From: JAFNAG01 sp963739235
GTDB lineage: Bacteria > Acidobacteriota > UBA6911
Length of the DNA stretch: 64,000 nucleotides
Direction: 5' to 3'
Assembly: GCA_963739235.1 (NCBI GenBank)
Contig: CAVTZY010000031.1
Coordinates: 1-64,000, forward strand
Part shown: positions 50,145-58,936 of the stretch, piece by piece
Numbering within the stretch: the stretch's first letter is position 1
How the letters are laid out: each line of letters begins with the position of its first letter
Notes under the pieces: generated by a model
Told to the model about the DNA's origin: nothing
The model's database searches: none
What the model saw: the letters and a program-made list of their open reading frames with translations, nothing else
Made by a program: the position numbers and the translations under genes

Positions 50145-51458
50145 TCATGCAGCAGAACAGCCCTGCCTCCTGTTTGTACCAATCGCTGCAAAGATGAAAC
50201 CATACGATAACGCAGTTCTAAACAGACGGCCCAGGAGGGAGGCCACAACCACACCATTGAGACCCCACCCCAAGTGTATACTTGCGATGGCAAGTGTCAA
50301 AAAACAGGCCAATCCTCCATATGTTGCCACATTTTGTTGGACTAAATGGCCCATAGCGATCAGCAGGGCCAGGGGCAATTCGAGTATTAGAGCCGGCAGA
50401 TAAAGCATCATCAAGCACATGGTGGGAATAGCCTCGATATATTTCGGTGTTAACCATGTGACCGCGAACGGTATCCCCGCCCACAGCACTGCCGCAACCG
50501 CCGTTACGCCTGAGCCCCCAACCAGCATTGGCTTCCAGCAAACGCCCAGGCATTCACGGATGCTCGCACTGCGTCCGTACTGCTCAGTCAATCGCGGCAC
50601 ATAGATAGCCACTATCGCCTGAGGAATAGTTTTGGCTAATTCGAGCATCATAATACAGGCACTCCATAGCCCCAAGGAACGCGCCCCGATATATCGCAGA
50701 ACCAGAGAAGCCTCTACCGCGGACCATCCCACGCCAGCTCCGTAACTGGCCGTAAATAGTGGAAGCCCTTCCTTAAGCAGGTGGTACCATTCACGCCAGT
50801 TGAACCGCCAAGGCAGACGTAGCGGCCTACGGACATGTAAATAGAATAGACTCGTCAGGCTTCCAAGGCTGCTGCGCAGAACCAATGCCAGGTAGGCCCA
50901 GAAAGGGAACATGGGCAGGCATACAAGCCCCGTGATACTTGAGATAACAGAACTTTTTGTCGCCGTTTCGAAATCATGTCCAGATCGGTAAGTTGCTCCC
51001 AAATATCCGCCGTAGAAGTTACTCGCCATCGCCACAGCCTGCACCAGCCAGGCCAGCGCCGCGCGCCAGTTGCCGACCGACAGCGCAACTGCTGCCAGGG
51101 CAGTGAAGATGCCCGATGCAAGTAACGCCACAGATACATTCCATGACTGACAAATCTCGACCACTGCCAGCGCCTGATCCCGGCGCCCCTGGCCAATGTG
51201 TAGAGGATAGCGACGCTGAAGCGCGTGCCATAGTCCCAAATGGAGAAAAAATGCATAACTCGTAATGATGCCGAACTGGCGAAGATAACCGAGATCTTCG
51301 GGTCCAACATAACGCGCCTGAATGAACGTGCCCACGATCCCGATGGCCGCAGCCATCAGATTCCCGCCCGACACCCGAGAAACCACCCCCAGCGTCGGCG
51401 AAGAAAGCAGTTGGCTGATGTACTTCTGAGCCTTGCCAGTGCTTTTAGAAAGGAACAC
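50145..51458 (-). CDS. wzx: Wzx-type polysaccharide flippase (MOP family)
   Basis: A 437-aa hydrophobic protein with about 12 predicted membrane segments, typical of oligosaccharide flippases: RVSGGNLMAAAIGIVGTFIQ and ARYVGPEDLGYLRQFGIITS at the N-terminus, and LTPKYIEAIPTMCLMMLYLP late. Wzx moves the undecaprenyl-linked repeat unit across the inner membrane. Start GTG 51458 with CGGAGG 3 nt upstream; it overlaps the end of the wzy gene by 14 nt. A 291-bp gap to the following methyltransferase gene shows nothing. Confidence 0.8.
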   Translation of the reverse strand: MFLSKSTGKAQKYISQLLSSPTLGVVSRVSGGNLMAAAIGIVGTFIQARYVGPEDLGYLRQFGIITSYAFFLHLGLWHALQRRYPLHIGQGRRDQALAVVEICQSWNVSVALLASGIFTALAAVALSVGNWRAALAWLVQAVAMASNFYGGYLGATYRSGHDFETATKSSVISSITGLVCLPMFPFWAYLALVLRSSLGSLTSLFYLHVRRPLRLPWRFNWREWYHLLKEGLPLFTASYGAGVGWSAVEASLVLRYIGARSLGLWSACIMMLELAKTIPQAIVAIYVPRLTEQYGRSASIRECLGVCWKPMLVGGSGVTAVAAVLWAGIPFAVTWLTPKYIEAIPTMCLMMLYLPALILELPLALLIAMGHLVQQNVATYGGLACFLTLAIASIHLGWGLNGVVVASLLGRLFRTALSYGFIFAAIGTNRRQGCSAA

Positions 51459-52725
51459 TGGCCTCCGCGGGCTTCTGTCTGAGTCGGAACAACCTCCCCA
51501 GCATCAGCACTATGACAGTGATCCTCCCTTCCCAGTACGGATTCACGACGCCGCCTATCAGTAGTAATACCACGCTGGTTGCTGCAGCGACCGCTTCCCA
51601 ATCCCCTTTTCGCTTTAGGCGCCGCCATGCGCGTGTCAACATTAGGAACAACACAGCCCCAAAAGCACCAGCTCCCCCCAGCAGACCGTAAAATCCCAAC
51701 ATGTCGAAGAAAGATGAGTGGCCGCCCACAAATTTAGACTTGCGAATGCTGCCTTCCCCTTCGCCGAAAAATGGGTGCGTCCGGAAGGTATTGAACGATT
51801 CTTGTGCTAAGTACCAACGCGACTGATCAGCGTATTTTTCACCATACCCCCCCGATGTCGGATCTTGCCATGCCCTTGCTATGCGCGACTGAACATCCAC
51901 CGTCAAAGGACTCTGGATTATCAGTACCAAGAGAAGGAAAACCATTCCCGCGATGCAGATTATCGACAAAACACGCGCGGGAGATGCCCGGTACTTCAGG
52001 TAACGGACAGCGAGAAGCAGGGCCATAGGAAAAGACAACAGGAGCAGGCCGAACGCAGTTGCAAATTGGCTAATAGCGACAGCCCATCCGATAGTGGCGC
52101 AACAAACCAGGAGAGTAATGCGTAACATGCCCCTTTCCGCGAACGCCCTCCAGGCCAAAATGGGCAGCAGCATCGCCTGCATGGCAAAACCACCCTGATC
52201 GCCATAGATCCAGCCGCCGCCTGTCACTTCGGCTTCGACTGCACTGCGCGCAATGGTGGGATCCTTAGTGATAACCAAAGCAGTAAACAAAGACTGCACC
52301 CCTACCATCACAATAAAGGCAATCTGGAATGTTCGAACACACCGGCTCTCACAAAGGAACCCGAAGGTAATCAGCAAGCCTATGATAATCTCAACTGGTG
52401 CCATCACGAGACGCCAGTCCGTATCGGTCGCGCCTGAGAAGTACATCTTGCCAATGACCCCAATCAAGTACCAAACGACAAGCACGATCATCCACTGATT
52501 TTGCGTACCGTTACGTCGAATGTTCCGTACGATGGTATCCAGTGAGCCCTCATAGACAGCGGCAATGACCGCGAGCGCCCAAAGTGCAAACATGCCTATA
52601 AGATCATGCATCATGACGTCAATGAACTTCGTTGACGAGGCTACAAACGCCATCATCGCCAAACGGAAGCACCACGTGCGGTGGAGCGAGTTGGGAGACA
52701 CGGCAGAAAACCGCGAAGATCTCAT
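51445..52725 (-). CDS. wzy: O-antigen/EPS polymerase-like membrane protein (Wzy/O-antigen ligase family)
   Basis: About 426 aa with ten or more hydrophobic helices and a large periplasmic loop containing YGEKYADQSRWYLAQESFNT FRTHPFFGEGEGSIRKSK and GGHSSFFDMLGFYGLLGG. This loop is the Wzy_C/O-antigen ligase signature (HPFFGxGxG...HSSFFDMLGxYG). ATG 52725 has GGAGG 9 nt upstream; the frame is open to 53037 but the extra part is not hydrophobic or conserved. It is the first gene of the leftward operon. Polymerase and ligase cannot be told apart by sequence; Wzx next door favours polymerase. Confidence 0.78.
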   Translation of the reverse strand: MRSSRFSAVSPNSLHRTWCFRLAMMAFVASSTKFIDVMMHDLIGMFALWALAVIAAVYEGSLDTIVRNIRRNGTQNQWMIVLVVWYLIGVIGKMYFSGATDTDWRLVMAPVEIIIGLLITFGFLCESRCVRTFQIAFIVMVGVQSLFTALVITKDPTIARSAVEAEVTGGGWIYGDQGGFAMQAMLLPILAWRAFAERGMLRITLLVCCATIGWAVAISQFATAFGLLLLSFPMALLLAVRYLKYRASPARVLSIICIAGMVFLLLVLIIQSPLTVDVQSRIARAWQDPTSGGYGEKYADQSRWYLAQESFNTFRTHPFFGEGEGSIRKSKFVGGHSSFFDMLGFYGLLGGAGAFGAVLFLMLTRAWRRLKRKGDWEAVAAATSVVLLLIGGVVNPYWEGRITVIVLMLGRLFRLRQKPAEASVPF

Positions 52726-53967
52726 TGCCGAATGCCTCCGGTGATAAATGTCAGTCGAATGTGCCAACTTGCTGAATCCGCGATGAGGTGATCTAAAAAC
52801 TCCAACTGTAATTATCCCAACCACGACAAGCCGCAGCTTAATTGGTGCGATCAGATTTCTCCTCCAGAGATCCCTCGTTACCTGAAACCTCTTGTTGACG
52901 CCGACTGAAAGATCTGTTCCTGAAGAGAAATGTCGCGGTTTAGCCCCTTCTTCCTCCGAAATCCGCCTGCCACAGTTCCGGAATCCATTTAAAGTGTCAG
53001 CAGCGGCTGGGTAAACACCCTGATTGGAAGTCCTCACAGAGTATTTAAATCACCTCCCCGTTAGAGTAATATCGAACAGAGGCGGAGCTTGCGGGACACC
53101 GGTAGCCTCGCCCCTTCACTTACAGTGGAGAATAGCCGTAAGCGCTAGATAATGCAGGAATTAAATGGAGGGATCACCCAAAACAATTCAGTCTAGACAT
53201 CCGCGCTTCCTATGTCAACCAAAAATCCTGCCGGCCTGACAGGCACAGAGACCGTAACTATATTGGGGCAGGGGAACTCTATGATCCCGGCCCCACTTCT
53301 CGGGCAGTGCGGAAGCCGGGGATTACTCCTTGGGGCGAGAATCCTATCTGTCAAAGTGGACAGTTGGACGAATTCCACCCGGACTTGATCGTAGGTCCTT
53401 TGAAATGGACGTTTTACGTCGTGGGCCAGAACATAGTTCTCACCATTCGGGAAATCCACTCTGAAAGATCGAAGGTTGCCGACATCGAAATCGGAAGCCG
53501 ACGGTTTGGCCTTAATCGCCAAGGGTAACATTACCGATCGCGCAAGCACGAAATGCACCTCATGGCCCCGCTGATAGCGCCAGTAACGATTGTCAAAAAG
53601 TGCTACCAAGCGCCAATGTGATTGCATCCGGCATCACAAGAGATCACAGATTAATGCAATGTCGCAGGGGAGAAAATCTCAGCCAAGATCATTGTGGACT
53701 TGGAATAAGGTTTGGGTCATAAGGCTTTCGGCATTAGCATGAAGGAATTCCATACTGTAGTAGTTTCAGAGCAAGGGGATTTATTTCGTATTTTGTCGGA
53801 CGCGGATGGCGCGGAGAAACGGATTGACCGATTGAGGCTTCGGAGGATCTCGATCCACAATAAGTTGTGTGTCAATTAGAGATTGACAGGATAGACGGTG
53901 AGGAAATATCTTTGCAGCTCGACGAAGCATCATTCCCATCGATTGATTGATCGATTGGAGGAGAGCC
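52726..53967. other. Divergent intergenic region with one doubtful ORF
   Basis: About 1.2 kb between the divergent wzy and Wzz-like genes. It must hold the operon promoters. The only candidate gene is a 144-aa minus-strand frame at 53193-53627 (MQSHWRLVALFDNRYWRYQR and onward), without recognised domain or ribosome-binding site. No clear promoter or operator could be named. Confidence 0.45.
53193..53627 (-). CDS. Hypothetical protein, doubtful
   Basis: A 144-aa frame with ordinary amino-acid composition (no long runs) but no recognisable family, signal or membrane segment. It lies in the control region between wzy and the Wzz-like gene. Could be a decayed remnant or chance. Confidence 0.22.
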   Translation of the reverse strand: MQSHWRLVALFDNRYWRYQRGHEVHFVLARSVMLPLAIKAKPSASDFDVGNLRSFRVDFPNGENYVLAHDVKRPFQRTYDQVRVEFVQLSTLTDRILAPRSNPRLPHCPRSGAGIIEFPCPNIVTVSVPVRPAGFLVDIGSADV

Positions 53968-55431
53968 TTGACTGAACAGACGACCGGCGAGAACCGGAGA
54001 ACGTTTGTTGCCGATTCCCTTGAAGACGAGGAATATGGGGAAGCGGGGTTGTTGGACGGAATTCGTTTCCTTTACCTGCACCGGCTTGGCTTGGCTATGC
54101 GGTTTCTGGTATTTTTCGGCTTGGGAATCGTCGCCATTGTACATAATCGCCTCTCTGCGCCGATTGTCGTTCAAGGAACACTAAGCCTTGCTTTCCGGGG
54201 TATGGAGCGATTTGAATATCCTTCAGGCAAGAAATTCAGCGTCGAGGATCTTCGCAGCCCGGGCCTGCTTTCCAAAGCACTGGTCGATGCAGGTATGGCG
54301 CGGGAAAAAGGGGATCTAAAGAATCTTGCCGCTCAAATACTCATTACTCCCGTGATACCGCCTGATATTCAGTCACGCTGGAAAAAGGCGGACAAGGAAG
54401 GCACGAAAAAAGAAGACTACTATCCCAATGAATTCAATATTGGCTTTCAGATCGCGAGCCTGACCAATGGGCAGCTTATCCGCTTGTTTGACGCCCTGGC
54501 AGAAAACTACCGGGAGCGGGTAAAATACGAGCAGGCAGCAGCCTTGAAGTTCGTCAGCGATACCGATTTTTCCTATGACAGGCTGGCATCAAGCTATGAC
54601 TTTTGGGATATCCCCGAGCTTTTTCAGAACTCCTATCGTTTGTTGGACAACCAACTTAGCACGCTTATAGCCGAATCGCTGCAGTACTCGGATGCCAAGT
54701 ACCAAATGTCTTTCCGAAAAATCGCCGACGAACTCCGTACTTGGCAGACCACAAGACTTCAGCCTTTGGAAGCCCTAACCTATGAAGGGCACCTCGTGAA
54801 AAACCGGGACATCATGATGCAGAGAATTCAGTACCGGCTCGGGGACATCGAAATCCAGATCAAACAGAAAACTCAGGAAGCCAGTGAAGCCGAGCGATTG
54901 CTCGGGATCATCAGCAAACCCAACGCCTTGCTTGCCGGCCAGTTCAATAACAAAGACGGCATGCCTATCGTCGATGCAAGCGCTTTGGATAAGCTGATCA
55001 AGAGTGATTACGTCGGTCCCGTGGTCTCACGAATCTCGAAGCTCCAAGCCGAGACTCAAACCCTGGAAGCCGACAGGGCGCGACTGCAAAAGCAATTGGT
55101 GGTGCTTCCCAAGGCCAGCAATGTGGCCCTCCAACAGCTGCCCCCTGGGTATAGGGCGTTGATTGACACACTCTCCTCAGAACTCAAGGCTATCGCTCAA
55201 AACTATAACGGTCTGCTGGATGAATACCTCACTGCTACCATCACAAGTCTCGTAACGATCAAGCAAGCGCCTGTTGTTACTCGAGAGGAGGGCTATTCAT
55301 CAGCTACACTCCTGATCGGGCTTGTTGTCCTGAGCTTCTTCCTCGCCATCTCTCTCATGGGAATCGAGCATCTGTTCCATAAGATAAGGACCATGACAGC
55401 AAGTGCCGGCCACCACGGGTCGGTTAGTTAA
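53968..55431 (+). CDS. Two-TM coiled-coil protein, possible Wzz-like chain-length regulator
   Basis: About 487 aa. A short cytoplasmic head with acidic residues, a membrane segment (LAMRFLVFFGLGIVAIV, residues ~42-58), a long periplasmic part rich in coiled coil (for example RLGDIEIQIKQKTQEASEAERLL and LQAETQTLEADRARLQKQL), and a last segment (LLIGLVVLSFFLAISLMG). The layout is that of Wzz/BexC-type chain-length or polysaccharide co-polymerase proteins, but I could not see the proline-rich TM2 motif, so this is inferred from shape and place beside wzy. Start is TTG 53968, backed by GGAGGAG; TTG 53947 is less likely. Confidence 0.5.
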   Translation: MTEQTTGENRRTFVADSLEDEEYGEAGLLDGIRFLYLHRLGLAMRFLVFFGLGIVAIVHNRLSAPIVVQGTLSLAFRGMERFEYPSGKKFSVEDLRSPGLLSKALVDAGMAREKGDLKNLAAQILITPVIPPDIQSRWKKADKEGTKKEDYYPNEFNIGFQIASLTNGQLIRLFDALAENYRERVKYEQAAALKFVSDTDFSYDRLASSYDFWDIPELFQNSYRLLDNQLSTLIAESLQYSDAKYQMSFRKIADELRTWQTTRLQPLEALTYEGHLVKNRDIMMQRIQYRLGDIEIQIKQKTQEASEAERLLGIISKPNALLAGQFNNKDGMPIVDASALDKLIKSDYVGPVVSRISKLQAETQTLEADRARLQKQLVVLPKASNVALQQLPPGYRALIDTLSSELKAIAQNYNGLLDEYLTATITSLVTIKQAPVVTREEGYSSATLLIGLVVLSFFLAISLMGIEHLFHKIRTMTASAGHHGSVS

Positions 55432-55433
55432 AT

Positions 55434-55734
55434 CGATGTACGCGACCTGAGCGCTTTCCAACGCTTCGTCAGAATGTGCGCCGCCCGCAACGGCCAAATG
55501 GTGAATCTTTCGGCTTTGGCAGACTATTGCGGCATCACGCACAATACCGCTAAGGCCTGGGTGTCGGTGTTGGAAGCGAGCTATATCATCCACATGCTCC
55601 GACCCCATCATCGCAACTTCAACAAGCGTCTCGTCAAGACCCCAAAGCTCTACTTTTACGATTCAGGATTGGCAGCATGGCTTCTGGGAATCCAGAATCC
55701 GCAACAACTCGCCATGCACTTTCATTTGTGCTAA
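55434..55734 (+). pseudogene. Truncated copy of the AAA/DUF4143 gene
   Basis: About 283 bp (55437-55719) are nearly identical to 56334-56616 within the intact gene downstream, 897 bp away. It encodes only the middle (VRDLSAFQRFVRMCAARNGQ to NPQQLAMH) without the P-loop or C-terminal nuclease-like part. It begins 3 bp after the Wzz-like stop and ends in unrelated bases followed by the promoter of the intact gene. It is a duplication remnant and cannot make a working ATPase. Confidence 0.85.
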
Positions 55735-55746
55735 TTGAGAATTAAA

Positions 55747-55775
55747 TTGACAATTTGTCAAAGACGCGATAATAC
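55747..55775 (+). promoter_or_regulatory. Sigma70-type promoter with palindrome, likely leaderless
   Basis: TTGACA (55747-55752), a 17-bp spacer and TAATAC (55770-55775). The -35 is part of a palindrome TTGACA-att-TGTCAA (55747-55761) that could be an operator. The expected start of transcription falls about 7 nt after the -10, on or next to the ATG at 55782, and no Shine-Dalgarno exists, so the message would be leaderless. Confidence 0.7.
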
Positions 55776-55781
55776 TAGCGC

Positions 55782-56987
55782 ATGCTGATTCCGCGCATTG
55801 CTGAAAACACCGTGTGGCATCTCGCCCGCGGGTATCCTATCGTCGCCATCACCGGGCCGCGGCAGTCAGGCAAGACAACGCTCGCAAGAAAGGCCTTTGC
55901 AGACAAGCCCTACGTTTCGCTCGAGGATCTGGAGCAGCGCGAGTTCGCGACCCAGGATCCCCGCGGCTTCCTGGCTCAATACCCGGATGGCGCCGTGCTT
56001 GATGAAGCGCAACGATGCCCGGCCCTGTTTTCTTATCTCCAAACCCGGGTGGATCAAGACGAACGCATGGGACTGTTCATCCTCACCGGCTCCCAGCAGT
56101 TCAATTTGCTCGCCGGCATCACCCAAAGCCTGGCCGGTCGAGTGGCTCTCGTCCCTCTGCTCCCTTTCACTCTGGGGGAACTGCAAACAGCAAAGCAGGC
56201 GCCCAAAACACTGGAAGAACTTCTCTATCAAGGCCTCTATCCTCCTGTTTATGACAGACATCTGAATCCAGCCATCTGGCATGGCAACTATATGGGCACC
56301 TATATCGAACGGGACGTGCGCCAGATGATCAATGTGCGCAACCTGAGCGCTTTCCAACGCTTCGTCAGAATGTGCGCCGCCCGCAACGGCCAACTGGTGA
56401 ATCTTTCAGCTTTGGCAAACGATTGCGGCATCACGCACAATACCGCCAAGGCCTGGATGTCCGTGTTGGAAGCGAGCTATATCATCCACCTGCTCCGACC
56501 CCATCATCGCAACTTCAACAAGCGTCTCGTCAAGACCCCAAAGCTCTACTTTTACGACTCAGGATTGGCAGCTTGGCTTCTGGGAATCCAGAATCCGCAA
56601 CAACTCGCCATGCACCCGCAGAGAGGCGCGCTATTCGAAAGCTGGGTGATCAGTGAGTTTTTAAAAGCCCGGTACAATAATGCGCTAATCTCGAATCTCC
56701 ATTTCTGGAGAGATCGGACCGGGAATGAAGTGGACCTTCTCATTGACCAGGGGCAGGCACTTATCCCGATCGAGATCAAGTCCGGGCAAACCGTGACAGG
56801 TGACTTTTTCATCGGATTGCGGAACTGGTTGAAACTCTCCGGCAGGACTGCCGGGCAGCCATGGCTTATCTATGGAGGGAAAATCAGGCAGGCACGTTCC
56901 GACATCGGCGTTGTGCCATGGCGGGATATAGGTGATCCGGCGACGCTGACTCGCATCGGCGCATCACCACAGGTGCACAAAAATTAA
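55782..56987 (+). CDS. AAA ATPase with DUF4143
   Basis: A 401-aa protein of the AAA_14 + DUF4143 type. N-terminal P-loop ITGPRQSGKTTLARKAF, Walker B-like AVLDEAQRCPALFSYLQ, sensor-like LFILTGSQQFNLLAGITQSL; C-terminal PKLYFYDSGLAAWLLGI and a PD-(D/E)XK-like stretch (RDRTGNEVDLLIDQGQALIPIEIKSG). Members are common, often mobile or defence-linked, with unclear roles. It may be expressed from its own leaderless promoter. The truncated twin upstream shows local duplication. Confidence 0.85.
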   Translation: MLIPRIAENTVWHLARGYPIVAITGPRQSGKTTLARKAFADKPYVSLEDLEQREFATQDPRGFLAQYPDGAVLDEAQRCPALFSYLQTRVDQDERMGLFILTGSQQFNLLAGITQSLAGRVALVPLLPFTLGELQTAKQAPKTLEELLYQGLYPPVYDRHLNPAIWHGNYMGTYIERDVRQMINVRNLSAFQRFVRMCAARNGQLVNLSALANDCGITHNTAKAWMSVLEASYIIHLLRPHHRNFNKRLVKTPKLYFYDSGLAAWLLGIQNPQQLAMHPQRGALFESWVISEFLKARYNNALISNLHFWRDRTGNEVDLLIDQGQALIPIEIKSGQTVTGDFFIGLRNWLKLSGRTAGQPWLIYGGKIRQARSDIGVVPWRDIGDPATLTRIGASPQVHKN

Positions 56988-57000
56988 TTGCCTTTATAAG

Positions 57001-57055
57001 GCAGCCACGAATGACACCAATGGGCAAGAAGTTCGCGTCATTCGCGGCTGCTTTT
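57001..57055 (+). terminator. Long hairpin terminator
   Basis: Arms 57001-57015 and 57037-57051 pair over 14 of 15 bases (GCAGCCACGAATGAC with GTCATTCGCGGCTGC), followed by TTTTG. It sits 14 bp after the DUF4143 stop codon and should end its transcript. The same sequence belongs to a common intergenic repeat style. Confidence 0.65.
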
Positions 57056-57196
57056 GCAGTTTTGCAGCGAGTTATGTTCGCAATAGAGTCCGCGGAGGAT
57101 TTTTCGCCAGCGCCGATCTGGGGTATAGTAGCCGTTGAAAATTGACACTAAAGAACGGTTCGTTCGATCAAGCGGATGCAGGAGGTTGCGGAGCAT

Positions 57197-58282
57197 ATGC
57201 AGATTCTTCATGTGGTAGGGGCAAGGCCTAATTTCATGAAATTGGCTCCCGTCAGGGCAGCGTTGGCCGCCCACGACAAGGTACACCAAACCATTGTCCA
57301 TACCGGGCAGCATTACGATGTCTCCATGTCCGATGTCTTCTTCCAGCAACTGCAGATTCCGGAACCCGACCACAACCTGGGCGTGGGATCGGCGAGCCAT
57401 GCTCAACAGGCCGCCGAAATCATGCTGCGCCTGGAGCCCATCATTCTCAAAGGCAAGCCTGACCTATTGCTCGTCTATGGCGATGTAAACTCGACCGTCG
57501 CCGCAGCCCTGGTGTGCGCCAAGCTGTTGATCCCGATTGGCCACGTCGAAGCGGGGCTGCGCTCCTTCGATCGCACCATGCCCGAGGAGATCAACCGCAT
57601 CCTCACGGATCGCCTGGCAGATTACCTTTTCACCCCCTCCATGGACGGCAATGAAAACCTGATCCACGAGGGTGTCCCCCCGGAGAAGATCCATCTCGTC
57701 GGGAATGTCATGATCGACACGCTGATCCGCCTCCTGCCCCACGCCGGGACTCCCAAGCTGCTGGAAGAGCTGTCGCTGGCCGGATTTCCCTACGCACTTG
57801 TCACCCTGCACCGCCCATCCAATGTCGATGATCCCGCCGGACTCCGCCGGATCCTGCTGACGCTCAACGAAATCGCCGGAGAAATCCCGGTCCTCTTCCC
57901 TGTGCACCCTCGAACGAGGCAGGTCATGCGCGCACTGGAACTCGCCAACCTCTCGCCCCGCCTGCATCTTGTTGACCCTGTCGGTTACCTCGAGTTCCTC
58001 GGGCTGCAGCGCAAGGCCACCCTCGTCATTACCGACTCCGGCGGCATTCAGGAAGAGACCACCTACCTCGGCATCCCATGCCTGACGGTGCGCGAGAACA
58101 CCGAACGCCCGATAACCGTCCAGCTCGGCAGCAACATCCTGGTCGGCCGGGACATGGATCGGTTGAAGAAGGAAGTGGCAGCCATCCTGTCCGGAAAAGG
58201 CAAAACCGGAACCGTGCCCCCACTTTGGGATGGGAAAGCCGGGCAACGCATTGCGGATATCATCATCTCCGGCGCCAGCTAG
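57197..58282 (+). CDS. wecB: UDP-N-acetylglucosamine 2-epimerase (non-hydrolysing)
   Basis: A 361-aa WecB-type enzyme interconverting UDP-GlcNAc and UDP-ManNAc. Marks: ILHVVGARPNFMKLAPVRAA, HTGQHYDVSMSDVFF, VYGDVNSTVAAALVCAKL, GHVEAGLRSFDRTMPEEINR, TLHRPSNVDDPAGLRRIL, VITDSGGIQEETTYLGIPCL and RENTERPITVQLGSN. ATG 57197 with GGAGG at 57181-57185 is chosen over 57176. It is separate from, and of a different subgroup than, the 2-epimerase at 21.4 kb. It would supply UDP-ManNAc for the polysaccharide or another envelope glycan. Its stop codon lies inside the left end of a repeat element. Confidence 0.9.
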   Translation: MQILHVVGARPNFMKLAPVRAALAAHDKVHQTIVHTGQHYDVSMSDVFFQQLQIPEPDHNLGVGSASHAQQAAEIMLRLEPIILKGKPDLLLVYGDVNSTVAAALVCAKLLIPIGHVEAGLRSFDRTMPEEINRILTDRLADYLFTPSMDGNENLIHEGVPPEKIHLVGNVMIDTLIRLLPHAGTPKLLEELSLAGFPYALVTLHRPSNVDDPAGLRRILLTLNEIAGEIPVLFPVHPRTRQVMRALELANLSPRLHLVDPVGYLEFLGLQRKATLVITDSGGIQEETTYLGIPCLTVRENTERPITVQLGSNILVGRDMDRLKKEVAAILSGKGKTGTVPPLWDGKAGQRIADIIISGAS

Positions 58283-58799
58283 TTTCTGTCGCGAAACTCG
58301 TGCTCCGATGACAATGTAAGGCATGTAGGAGCGACCGGCAGGTTCGCCCGAAGATCCGCCTACATTGCGGCAAGTGCGATGTAAACGAAGCATTGTCAAT
58401 TCATTGGAGTCCTATCTATTTCAACTACCGGAAATTTCGTTCGTCGCTCAGCGGGCGACCTGCCGAGACTGTTGCAAAACTCATGCGCCTGATGAAATGC
58501 CAATGATTCCAGCCCTGGAAGGGCTGGAGCCAGTAGCCCCGGGCAAGCGAAGCGCCGCCCGGGGTAAAAGAAGAAAAGCGAAACAGAGCCCTGGAGGGGC
58601 GATGGAAAACATAGGCAAGCAGATGACTTCCATCGCCCTTCCAGGGCTCTTACCCTACGTCTGCCGTGGCCGGGGGCAGCGCCGCTGCGCGGCTCGCCCC
58701 CGGCTACTTTCCCGGCGTCCCTCCGGGACGCCTGGTTTTGCAACAGTCTCTGCCGGTCGCCCCTACGCCATATTGTGAGTTTCGCGACAGAAACTAGCT
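58277..58799. mobile_element. 523-bp element with perfect 23-bp inverted ends
   Basis: 58277-58299 and 58777-58799 are perfect inverted repeats (core TTTCTGTCGCGAAACT). Inside are further nested inverted pairs: GAGACTGTTGCAAAAC (about 58473) with GTTTTGCAACAGTCTC (about 58735), and the GCCCTGGAGGGGCGATGG / CCATCGCCCTTCCAGGGC pair (about 58588-58650). There is no gene. The left end supplies the wecB stop codon (TAG 58280-58282). It is likely a MITE-like element or a structured composite repeat; no target duplication was found. Confidence 0.55.
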
Positions 58800-58936
58800 G
58801 GATGTCGGCACCCCGCCTGTCTCTGCTGAGAGCAAGTTCTGACCCAGGTCTGTTCGCTGCCGAAAATGGTGAAATATGATCGTGGCGCGCGAAACGATAC
58901 AGGCGGCGGGATTGAATCACCACGGGGATAGTGATA

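Noticed and set aside
36613..52725. Exosortase/PEP-CTERM type EPS system, suggested by the AsnB genes
   Set aside because: No exosortase or PEP-CTERM protein is in the window; Wzx and a Wzy-like gene point to an ordinary Wzx/Wzy system.
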